Source of the DNA: Chara braunii
Taxonomy: Eukaryota > Streptophyta > Charophyceae > Charales > Characeae
Assembly (NCBI GenBank): GCA_003427395.1
Contig: BFEA01000013.1
Location: forward strand, 4,701,754 to 4,723,212
DNA: 21,459 nt
Direction of reading: 5' to 3'
Both the position numbers and the translations under genes were made by a program. This document shows, piece after piece, positions 9,285-17,524 of the stretch. The notes under the pieces were generated by a model. It was not told where the DNA came from. It made no database searches and was given only the letters and a program-made list of their open reading frames with translations. How positions within the stretch are numbered: the stretch's first letter is position 1; every line of letters begins with the position of its first letter.

Positions 9285-10453
9285 TGATTGGACCCGATCT
9301 GCTCATGAGGAGAAGGCCGCTCACTTCGTGATACGTGTCACATAAGTAACTATCGATCGAAATCAATGGTTCTGGTCTAATATTCGTGAAGATGTCAAAT
9401 ACGTGGTCGATAACTGTCTAGTCTCTGTTGTAGATGGGTCGCCGGTCCGCAAACCAAACACTATAGTTCCGACAAAAGTAGAGCGTCCTTTTCAGCGTGT
9501 CAACAGGGATACGACAAATATTGACGTGCCACCTCGTCCTAACCATTGCGAACATTTGATTTTATTGGTTTTAATTGATCATTTTTCGAAATACATAGAA
9601 GTATATCCGTGCAAGACACGTAAGGCCTCAAAAATAGCTATCTGCATCGACCGATACCTCAATACCCATCTGGATACAAAAGAAATTTTAACCGACAATG
9701 AGTCTGAGTTTAAGACTGAAGTAGAGGAACTGTTGACACGTAGAGGCGTCGCTCTCCGACACACTGCTCCGCATGTCTCACAGTCCAATGGACTCGCGGA
9801 AAATGTGAATTGCATGATTAAGACCGCCTACGACGGAATCTAGTGGCTAATGACATGCGTCCCTGACCCGAGATAGTGTACCAAATCATCGGAATTCATC
9901 GGGCCACCCCTCGTGAATTGACCGGATTTACCCCCTTTCAGCTACGGACCAACGGTATTCCCTACGTCATTAATTGGGATGTCTCGAAAATTGTCAGGCG
10001 CGGGCGTCCCTCAAGGCTAAGGCCAAAAGGTACGCCGAATTAATGGAAAAGGCAGTACCTAGATTGGCCCGTAAAAGACAAAGGATGACAGAATTGGCCG
10101 ACGGTAGGCAGATCCGCAGTTATGAGGCTCGGAATGCGAATGCGGGCCCTCATATTCTGTATAAATTAGGGGACTTGGTACAACTACGTAAATGTGCGCG
10201 CGACCGGAAACTCGCTCCCTAGTTTTTTTACTGCTTTTAGGTAGTGGAACTCAGCCCTAACGGGGTGAATACTGTGCGCATTGCTCCTGAGACGGGCGCA
10301 CATCATAGCTACCTTCCCATCGTCCGCCATATCTCCTACCTTCGTCCTCTCCCCTCCGCCAACTATCTTGCTCCTTCCTCATCTCTCTCTAGCAGTGACG
10401 AAGATCCTGCCCTAACTCCTTCTGATACCTCATGCCCACAACCATCGCCATGA
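9277..10453 (+). pseudogene. pol: Integrase of element A (HHCC, catalytic core, C-terminal part), broken
   Basis: Integrase inserts the DNA copy. The frame from 9277 carries the HHCC zinc domain (HEEKAAHF, then WFWSNIREDVKYVVDNCLVS), in which the second Cys is replaced by Ser. A TAA interrupts at 9343-9345. The core shows all three acidic positions: Asp at 9577 (LIDHFSKY), Asp at 9694 (TDNESEF) and Glu at 9799 (GLAEN), with 34 residues between the last two, one fewer than the usual 35. TAG at 9841 ends this frame. A short piece in another frame (about 9879-9970) carries ATPRELTGFTPFQL, and 9974-10453 in a third frame carries a basic segment, KLGDLVQLRK and then a GPY/F-like tail interrupted at 10220 and 10235. 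No chromodomain is visible. Confidence 0.85.
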
Positions 10454-10934
10454 GTTTCACACTTGAGCCGGCCATCTCTGCTCGACTTCTTCAACCTTGA
10501 CTGACCCTGCAGTTTCGCCAAGTACCTCGTCCACGGCTCAGCCCCCATCTACTGCGGTTTGCGCAGCTGTTTAGCAGGCAAGCTAGCTATGCAGCGGTGG
10601 AAGCGACAATCGCGACGAATCGTGGTTCTGCGGTGATCCTGGTGGAAGCATCAACATTTTTGCGTTTTTCTCGGCCAGGACAAAGTGACGTGACAATGAT
10701 TGTCGTGTTCAGCGGTGATCTTTGCAATATCAGCACTGCTTAGAGGAGTGACGTGGTAGGGAGTCTGTACAAGTGGCGGCGTGTACTGGTGACGGATTGG
10801 CGGCAGCGATTGGCCAGGCCAGGTGAACAAGTGGTGGGCATGGAGTGCATCGACACCTTTTCTCTGCAATCAAGTACCTCGAATCCTCCGGCCCCACTAC
10901 TCCCTGTTCTTCGTCGTTCCCAACCTCCTCACCA
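10454..10934 (+). other. Post-integrase spacer of element A
   Basis: No recognisable domain. Short open frames occur on both strands but have no consistent composition. It may contain the end of pol and an untranslated leader for the downstream coding-like region. Confidence 0.5.
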
Positions 10935-11525
10935 ATGAATCGCTTCTCCACTTTCTCTCTCCCCTCTGACCTTCCCACTCTCTGGCCATCTTGGGTCGAT
11001 CCTCTACTCTCTCGTGAAATCCGTCTGATAGCGATACCTCCTTTTCGTCCTCGGTACACTCGTGATTGGACTGGATTTGTGGCGATCAGTTTCTGCATCT
11101 TGTCTGTGAAGGCGCATTGGGCGCGCAATTGCGAAAATCGAGAAGTGGTCTATCTGGACGAGATTAAGTGTGGCCGTCAGAAATAATACGACTTCTTGCG
11201 GGGCTCCTTTTTGGTGAGGTGGCACATCGAGGAAGAGTGACCGTTGCCAATGAGATCCTCGTCTTCCTGGCGCAGATCGTAGATGATCTGGATTTAAGCA
11301 TCATCTCCTTCAATCCAAGCGATCCGAATCAGATGGAGCCAGTAACTTTGGAATGGACGCTAACGCCAACGGTTATCTAGACAAGCTGCACGGAGGATGT
11401 TGGACCTTTCCTGGCCCAGCACGACCTAGTTGAGTGGAAGTTCCTCGATTTGATGACGATCCCGAAACGATAGTGCTCCCTGGCGAGCAAGAGCAAGAAG
11501 AGGAGGAAGCAGAAGCCGAATCCAC

Positions 11526-11557
<32 letters not shown>

Positions 11558-12290
11558 AAGAAGCAAAGGACGAGGAAGGTGAGGAAGAGGAAGACAAGCC
11601 ACCGATGCAGCAGGCCGAGGAGTTATCCCAACTCCAATACCACGAGGTACCGCCAATAAGCTCACAATTAGCCATACCGGCAGATTCCACGCGGAATCTT
11701 AATCTGCCTCAAGAAGCAACTAGTCGCCATGATGGAGCAGAATCCTCCTGCCATCGCCGCCGGTCTCGCTCACCATCTCCCTCCTCTATCGCCCCCTTCG
11801 CGCTTCGGCCCCATCCTCCTCCCGACAGGAGCACTCCGTCCACGTCCCGTTTTCCGCCGCCCTCTTGATTACCTTTCCTTCTCCCCGCTCCCCCAGGTCG
11901 AATTCCCCTTTGACTATCGCACCATTGCCAGCCAAATCTCCAATCGCAATTGTTTTGTCCGCTTGTTGTGCGAAGCCCACCCTCATACCGCTCCATTCGT
12001 TCCCGTCAATATTCTCCACTTCACAGTCGCATGGAAGCAATACAACCATATGGAGTTGTATTGCATCATCTTCGGGACCTTCCCTGCCGTGGAAGATTAC
12101 GAGTCCATGTGCAGTAATACCTTGCGCACGATCCCCACTCTCTACGCTGAATACCTCACTTCCCTCCCCCGACCCAATCGTTGATTCCCCCGTGTTCACC
12201 AGATCGTCCATTTCGTTGATCTTGCGATTACTTTCCCCCGCTTCCATGGCAATGGCCCCAACCCCCTCCCTCTCCGCTCCTAGTTAATTT
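10935..12290 (+). pseudogene. Unrecognised coding-like remnants downstream of integrase
   Basis: Several forward segments read like protein but switch frame. They are 10935-11186 (begins MNRFSTFSLPSDLPTLW), 11168-11380 (contains EILVFLAQIVDDLDLSI), 11446-11868 (strongly acidic, Glu-rich, then SRSPSPSS-like) and 11729-12184 (contains QISNRNCFVRLLCEAH and ILHFTVAWKQYNHMELYC). The last continues beyond its TGA at 12182 to about 12285. I recognise no family. The position is that of an env-like or captured gene in LTR elements. I see no convincing signal peptide or transmembrane pattern, so an envelope is not supported. They could be one decayed gene of about 450 codons or two. Confidence 0.45.
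11528..11563. repeat. (AAG)12 microsatellite
   Basis: Twelve uninterrupted AAG units lie inside a Glu-rich coding-like stretch. Read in the frame of the surrounding acidic segment they encode poly-Glu, directly after an in-frame TAA at 11527. Slippage here may have disrupted the original frame. Confidence 0.9.
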
Positions 12291-12650
12291 CAATCGAGAG
12301 GAGCATCAGTGATCCGGCGGTGGCAAGCAAAGCGGATCCATGCCTTGAGGATGCCCTCTGGAAGACAACCAGACACTCAAGGTCCCGATCTCCTTTTTGT
12401 AGTGGTGGAGGATTATTGGCAAGACACGGTGGCAGGAACCTCACGAGGGTATTGCAATTGAAATGGGCGTCAACATATGCTTCTCTTTGACCAGTGACAT
12501 CGTTTCAATCTGGTGGCATGTGCTTTCCTTTGCTTGTTGATATGTTGGGTTCCTCTTCTCTCTCTCCTCCTCATGTAAATTAGCCTTTCGTGACCTTCGT
12601 GCATCCAATCAAGAAATAACATAATTTTGGAACCCTCTGAAGGTCACATA
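12291..12650 (+). other. 3' untranslated region of element A
   Basis: No open frame worth calling. A coding-like fragment in one frame (about 12360-12470) may be the tail of the upstream remnant. I could not identify a clear polypurine tract in the bases before the 3' LTR (12626-12650), which is unusual and could reflect mutation or a slightly wrong LTR start. Confidence 0.5.
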
Positions 12651-15294
12651 TGTGGTGTACCAGCTTCTGTACCTGAACGAACTTCCGAAGTCCCGAGTTT
12701 TGTTATTCGTGCTTTTTCGATCTTTAACGGGCTTTAGGGGCACCCATCTTCTTGGTTGGTGGTATGCATGGAATCAATGGCCGACGAGGCCCTCCCACTT
12801 TTAAGACTACTTGTTGTTTTTTTCTGAGGACTTTTCACGTTTTCTCTCCGACGATCCATGAATTTACGTAGGACTTACACGCGCCTTAGTGAGCGTGCTA
12901 GAAATTTCGTTTGGCAGCTGGAGATTCTGGAATTTGTGATCACACTTCCCACTAACTTGTCCTTTCTTGCAAGTGAATGTCCCTAAATTCGCCCTTGAAG
13001 GCTCTGTGAATTTTTAGGAGGATCTGAATAGGCGTAGGTTTTTCCCCCATCCAATCTCGGGTGGGGATATCGTTTTTGAATTTCTCAATCTTGAATTAGT
13101 TTTAGAACTAGAATGGATGAAACATAACTGTTTTGGTGCCTTTTTGTTTCCGTGTCGGCGCCATGTATGCAAACTTCCCCCGCTTCCCACTATCCCCATG
13201 CAATCTTCACCTCTCTCTTCTTCGCGCCTTCTTTCCTCCATCTGTAACTGTTTTCCATCCCCCCTCCCTTCGCGCTTCTCTCTCGCTCCTTTTCGTCTGA
13301 ATCTTGGTCCCGCTCCGCACTACTCTTCACAATCTCCTTCTTTCCACCTTCATCCCCATACAACAACTCCCTACCGATCCCCTCCCTCAAGGTATTCGAG
13401 CCGTCAGGCGACATCGTGTAAGGAGCATACTCCCCTCACGCCGTGATCTGATTGGCTGTGAAGGAATTCGTGGGGATCAGTATGGCTTTTCCTAGGCACT
13501 TTACCCAAACTCTCTCTTCACCCCCTCCTACCTCCGCCCCATTCCCTCCCTTCTTCTATCTCCCTCTTCGCAACTATAAAATCTGCAAGCACATTTGAAA
13601 AGCTCTCTCTCAACCCAGCTGCCAACTTCCAGGAAGTCGTGGCTAGATGATGTGTGTGTACGGCGAGTCGAAAAGCCTTGACGAGCTGATAGTAGTTTTG
13701 CAAGGCTGTGCGCTGGGTGGCCATGACGGACTGCGGGTCTGGGCAAGTCGGTGAATGGCAGGGTGACGATCGTTGTGGTGTGGAGGTTGGTATGTGGTGG
13801 CCGGGATCGCCAGTTCTTGGGTAAGGAAGGTGTATGTGTACGAGTACTTGCATGACCTGGGGTCATAGTAAGAGAGCAGAAGGCTTACACGCCTTTGATC
13901 TTCGCTTCCTCCTCTTATATTGGAAGCTAAGTCCACGGCAAATTGTCGGTTTTGTTTCTCATATCTATTTGTGTGCTCATAACTCATTTTTCCTTAGTCC
14001 CCTTCTTCGGTCAAGCTAGGGCTCCGTCTCCTTCGACCTTACCCCGCCCTCTCTCTCTCTCTCTCAATATTTTCTTCATGAATGTTTGAATGTTCTGATG
14101 ACTTCTTCGTCCCTACCAGCTCCTGGGGTCCTGTCTCGCTCGTCTCGTTGAATTCAATTGGATCTCGTGAGGATGAGTATCGCTGAATTTGAAGAGACCG
14201 ACAAGATCAATCGACCTTATCCCGTCCCTATCTTTGCTCCTTAGTATCCGCTGGTTAATGCATGAGTGATCTCTTACATGTATGTATCGATTGAGTTCTT
14301 ACCCTGATCACGGGAACAAATTAGGAGTCTAATATGATCATTTCGATGCATGCGTAACTACTCGCGCAAATGAATGATGATCGTTTCCTCGACTTACTGG
14401 ATGGACTTACGCCTTTGATCGGTTTGCATGGTGGATGGAAGATAATGCATAGTGTGGTGTCTTCTTATTCCATTGATCGAATAACGGATTGATTAGACAT
14501 ACGAAATTAGCCTTGCTTATGCCATGTGGACCGATTGTCGCGATCTGACTGGGCATCGACTTCCCGTATCCTCGCCACGCCTGCTCCTGTATAACGAGGA
14601 AAGGACACGTGTATGTGATTGGGACGTACGAGAAGTCGTCACCAAGATCGGTGGGCGCTACTATTTTCCTCCCGAAACAAGGTGCTCAGGATTCGTAGGT
14701 GTTGGTTTTGTCATTATTGATAGTGACTTTCACCCATACTCATTATTATTGCCTTTTAACAAATTCATTGTCATCCCGTGGACGGTGGTGGCACCTCATT
14801 GGCCCTACACTCTTTATAGCGATTGTCGCCGCACCGAACGTTATTGGGAAAAGGGGTTCCACTACCGGATACGTGTCGAGGACGAACACAAGGAAAGAGC
14901 GACCAGGCTGAGGCCGTCCATGTCGGATTCCAAGCTCTGTAACGAACGGCGTCGTGAGTTAATTCGAAAACGAGATCCCAAGTGCGAACCCCCACCCTTC
15001 TGTATGAAAAGACGTCGAGTAGCCCGCGTGGAAGTTCAGAGATACTTTTTGGATTAAACAAATGTTTGAAAGCAGCACTCGCTATTTCTTTCCCGTGCGG
15101 CTATGGCCATTTCTCACTGAACTGGAACCACACGGGGAATTTCAGTTTCGTCTGTGTCCCCACACTCAATTTTCCCAAAAATCGTTGGCACACCCCATTT
15201 TGCAGTTCTTTCAGGGCCTGTTCCACGTATTTTCCCTTCCTTTTTATCACTCTGACCGGAAGACAGCACAGGGTGTGAGGTTCGAACGTCCCAG
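12651..15294 (+). repeat. 3' LTR of element A (about 2.64 kb, longer form)
   Basis: Aligns with 2743-4328 in the same order, but contains three extra blocks: about 12806-13115, 13870-14550 and 14981-15026. The alignment is convincing up to about 15276 (GACAGCACAGGGTGTG). The last 18 bases, GAGGTTCGAACGTCCCAG, do not match the 5' copy but lie before the candidate duplication GGAGGTA. The (CT)n stretch near 14049-14066 lies in the second extra block. Confidence 0.75.
14524..15057 (+). CDS. 177-codon open frame inside the 3' LTR of element A
   Basis: The frame is uninterrupted and its composition is not obviously low-complexity (contains FVGVGFVIIDSDFHPYSLLL and EKGFHYRIR). I recognise no family. 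The 5' LTR has the matching sequence in part (3855-4110), with many amino-acid changes and breaks upstream, which looks like neutral divergence. The first 9 codons lie in a block absent from the 5' LTR. It may be a chance frame, an LTR-encoded accessory protein, or the end of a captured gene. I rate it doubtful. Confidence 0.3.
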   Translation: MWTDCRDLTGHRLPVSSPRLLLYNEERTRVCDWDVREVVTKIGGRYYFPPETRCSGFVGVGFVIIDSDFHPYSLLLPFNKFIVIPWTVVAPHWPYTLYSDCRRTERYWEKGFHYRIRVEDEHKERATRLRPSMSDSKLCNERRRELIRKRDPKCEPPPFCMKRRRVARVEVQRYFLD

Positions 15295-15301
15295 GGAGGT
15301 A
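15295..15301. repeat. Candidate target-site duplication of element A, right copy
   Basis: GGAGGTA, matching 2736-2742. After this the sequence resumes in the G-rich style of the outer retroposon. Confidence 0.5.
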
Positions 15302-15627
15302 GGGCCTCTATGTCTGTCTGAGGGGGGATCGGCTAGGGATCTGCTAAGTTAATAGTTGGGGGAGAAAGGTGCTTAGAGTGAACCCGCAATACATCTAGTT
15401 GGAGGTTGGATCTGTAGGGACAAAATCTGACCGTTGGTGGCAAGGGACGTGACTTGCGATGGGACTTGGGGCTCTAAGCCCGTAGAGGACTTCATCTAGG
15501 AAGGTCCAAAGGGCCAAGTGGGTCATTCCAAACTTCGAGTGACTGAACCCCAGAGAGTATTCCCGCGCCTGATACCCTACCTCTACAACAACCTAGGCGT
15601 TAAAAAAAAAAAAAAAAAAAAAAAAAA
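15302..15627 (+). mobile_element. tRNA-headed non-coding retroposon, 3' part with poly(A) tail
   Basis: This is a G-rich, non-coding 300-base stretch that ends in GGCGTT followed by 26 uninterrupted A's (15602-15627). It is directly followed by the right target-site duplication. Together with 1483-2742 it forms the outer retroposon. No open frame, reverse transcriptase or AATAAA signal is visible, consistent with a pol III-transcribed, LINE-mobilised element. Confidence 0.75.
15602..15627 (+). repeat. Uninterrupted poly(A) tract (A26)
   Basis: Twenty-six A's in a row form the retroposon tail. The last two may belong to the target-site duplication. Confidence 0.95.
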
Positions 15628-15640
15628 GAATACATACAAA
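15626..15640. repeat. Target-site duplication, right copy (retroposon)
   Basis: AAGAATACATACAAA, identical to 1468-1482, directly at the end of the poly(A) tract. Confidence 0.85.
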
Positions 15641-15781
15641 TGGAGATTGTTTCATTAGGGGTGAACAAGCACTAATTCTTCGCTAAACGGGCGCATCCGA
15701 AACGGTAGGACTGCGGGTAGAGGTCTGACCGTGCGGTTGGTCGCCTCGTGACTGTTTTCCTCTCTTTTTGGCTGGGAACTG
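15641..15781. other. Flank between the nested insertion and element B
   Basis: These 141 bases are without a recognisable feature. They are the continuation of the original target DNA after the retroposon. Confidence 0.5.
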
Positions 15782-16294
15782 TGTTACAGACTCTGCCAGA
15801 GCTCGATCCCTGGTCCGCGGGTTACCACTCGACAGGCTGCTTTTTTATTTCCAAGTCTCTGATCTCCGGTTCCTGACTGTTGGCGCCTTCTGCAGTTGGC
15901 GCTCATTCTCAAATCCCTCCTCTGGCACTTTCAGATTTCGATACTTGGCGCCATCCGACATTCTGGCGCCCAGGCTCAGACCTTCGATTTCCAGTTCAGT
16001 CCTGAGGCAAATTGCACTTCTGCCCTCGGGACTCAACTTGAGTCCGGTACTGAAGACCGGACTCAAGTTAAGTTTAGGCACTCAGTTTTTGGCCTCAGTG
16101 CTTGGACTTCAGTGTGACTTGCTGCGACATTGTGTTCGGAATCCAAGATTGCGACTTTGTGACGTTGCCACTTTGTGTCTGCGTCCGTCGAGTCGTGTCA
16201 AGTCTGCGTCGAGTTGAGTGAGTGTGTGTGTGCGCTCTCACTCTCCCTCTCTCTCCCAGCCTCGCTGCTCTGCCTCAGCCCGCCCTCCCTCCCA
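15782..16294 (+). repeat. 5' LTR of element B (about 513 bp)
   Basis: Begins TGTTACAGACTC and its first 190 bases align with 20264-20451 at roughly 87% by eye. The 3' end is set at CCCA (16294), just before a weak primer-site match. It contains repeated GGCGCC-type motifs, a 14-bp perfect hairpin (16035-16069) and CT-rich sequence near the end. Confidence 0.75.
16035..16069 (+). other. 14-bp perfect hairpin in the LTR of element B
   Basis: AACTTGAGTCCGGT (16035-16048) is the exact reverse complement of ACCGGACTCAAGTT (16056-16069), with loop ACTGAAG. Element C has a hairpin at the equivalent place with the same inner CCGGTACT but different outer arms. The site may act in the RNA, for example in termination, dimerisation or packaging. 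Confidence 0.7.
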
Positions 16295-16296
16295 CC

Positions 16297-16308
16297 TGGC
16301 TCCGGTGC
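16297..16308 (+). other. Degenerate primer-binding site of element B
   Basis: TGGCTCCGGTGC matches element C's TGGTATCGGAGC at 8 of 12 positions and lies two bases after the LTR end. It is weak and rests mainly on its position. Confidence 0.35.
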
Positions 16309-16309
16309 C

Positions 16310-16820
16310 GCCATGTCATCGACATCATCGTCATCGTCACCGTCTTCAATGCTGCTGCCACGTCATCATCATTGTTGTCCCGATATCATCGTCGCTGCCA
16401 CGTCATCGTCAATGTTGCCTTGTCCTCGTTGCCACGTCCTCGTCACCGTCGCTGCTGCCATCGTCAACGTGCAGGTAAGTCCCCGACATTTTTTTTTTCT
16501 TTTTCCTTCTTCTTTCTTCTCTCTTTCATTTCTTCTTCCTCCTTATCATCATCGTCGTCATCGACCATCCCTTCCTCTCCCCCTCTTTTTCCCCCATTGC
16601 CGACATTCCCTTTCCCCTTCTTCTTCCTCCTCTTCTTCTTCTTCAACGTCCCCATCCTTCCACCCCTTCTTCCCGACTCCCGATCCCCGCACGATTTCCC
16701 ACGCGATCCCACGACCCCAACTTCCTCCGCCTTACCAACCCCCCTGACACAACCATCTACATTCCCTATCTCCCATATCCCACCTCCCTAAGCTCTGTCA
16801 CCCCACACCAATCCCTTCAC
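16310..16820 (+). other. Leader of element B: CATCGTC-rich repeats, then a pyrimidine tract
   Basis: There is no gag. 16313-16470 is built from CATCATCGTC steps with several GCCACGTC(A/C)TC motifs (near 16356, 16396 and 16430). 16481-16780 is C/T-rich. Open frames across it encode Ser/His/Pro runs in every frame and are artefacts of the repeat. The same organisation is present in element C (20980-21400). Confidence 0.65.
16471..16480 (+). promoter_or_regulatory. Consensus 5' splice donor in the element B leader
   Basis: The site reads GCAG|GTAAGT, a full match to the eukaryotic donor consensus, at the switch from CATCGTC repeats to a pyrimidine-rich tract. Element C has GCAG|ATAAGT at the same switch, with the essential G lost. 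A possible acceptor is CTAAG near 16792, but I cannot establish splicing. Confidence 0.4.
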
Positions 16821-17523
16821 ATGGCTCATACGAACCCTGACTCAACCTACTATTGCCTTGATCACGAGCGTCCCGACGACTTGCTCCCAACCGACAAACC
16901 CGACCAAGCCCCCCCCTCCGACCCCGCCCTCACCTCCATCCTCGACGAGTTCAACGATGTCTTCTCTGAGTCCTTGCCTGTCGGATTACCTTCGGATCGT
17001 GGCGTATCCCACACCATCGATTTGGAGCCCAGTCACTCTCCATCTTGCAGCCCCATGTACCAACTCTCCGTTCTGGAAGCCGAAGAAATGAAGCGGCAAC
17101 TCGATGAACTCCTTGAAAAAGGATTCATTAAGCCGAGTTCATCCCCCTTCGGCACAAGCTGCCTTTTCGTAAAGAAAGGCAGAACATCAGAACTTCGGAT
17201 GTGTACAGACTACCACGCCTTCATGATCAAGAACAAGTACCCCCTACCTCCGATCTCCGAGTTTCTCGATCGACTCCGTGGAGCCAAGTATTTTACCAAG
17301 ATCGACCTCCGCAGTGGCTTCCACCAGATCCGCATCCGCGAGGAGGATACCCACAAGACCACCTTCCGTTCTCGATTCGGGCGCTACAAATTTCTCTTGA
17401 TGCCCTTCGGATTCACGAATGCCCCCGTCACATTCCAATCTACAATGAATCACATCTTCCACGACGTCCTCGAAGTTTGTTTCGTCGTCTACCTCGATGA
17501 TATCCTCGTCTATAGCCCCACCT
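16821..17523 (+). pseudogene. pol: Reverse transcriptase of element B
   Basis: ATG at 16821 opens a frame that runs through a complete RT core. The N-terminal segment ILDEFNDVFSESLPVGLP and HTIDLEP is typical of chromoviruses. The core follows: EKGFIKPSSSPF, ELRMCTDYHAF, KNKYPLPPISEFLDRL, YFTKIDLRSGFHQI with the first catalytic Asp, LLMPFGFTNAPVTFQ, and YLDD at 17490-17501. The DYR-x-LN position reads DYHAF, so Arg is replaced by His. The frame is lost after SPTF near 17523, where a few codons seem to be deleted, and the domain continues in another frame. Confidence 0.9.
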
Positions 17524-17524
17524 T

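Larger units (their letters stand above)
2743..15294 (+). mobile_element. Ty3/Gypsy LTR retrotransposon 'element A' (decayed, about 12.5 kb)
   Basis: Order is 5' LTR, tRNA primer site, gag with zinc knuckle, protease region, RT, RNase H, PHD-like module, integrase, unrecognised downstream region and 3' LTR. RT-RNase H-integrase order places it in Ty3/Gypsy, not Copia. The LTRs differ at roughly one base in ten where they align, so the insertion is old. Every coding module has stops or frame changes. It lies inside the tRNA-headed retroposon and on the same strand. Confidence 0.85.

Noticed and set aside
11786-12247. 153-codon reverse-strand frame after integrase
   Set aside because: The forward frame here has more protein-like composition; the reverse frame is Gly/Glu-rich because of the underlying CT-rich bias.
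15278-15294. A second tRNA-like B box (GGTTCGAACGTCC)
   Set aside because: There is no A box upstream; the sequence there is the end of the element A LTR. I keep it as part of the uncertain LTR boundary.
16175-16791. Three overlapping long frames (149-190 codons) in the element B leader
   Set aside because: All three frames are open because the DNA is a CATCGTC and pyrimidine repeat. Products are Ser/His/Pro runs and no gag motif is present.
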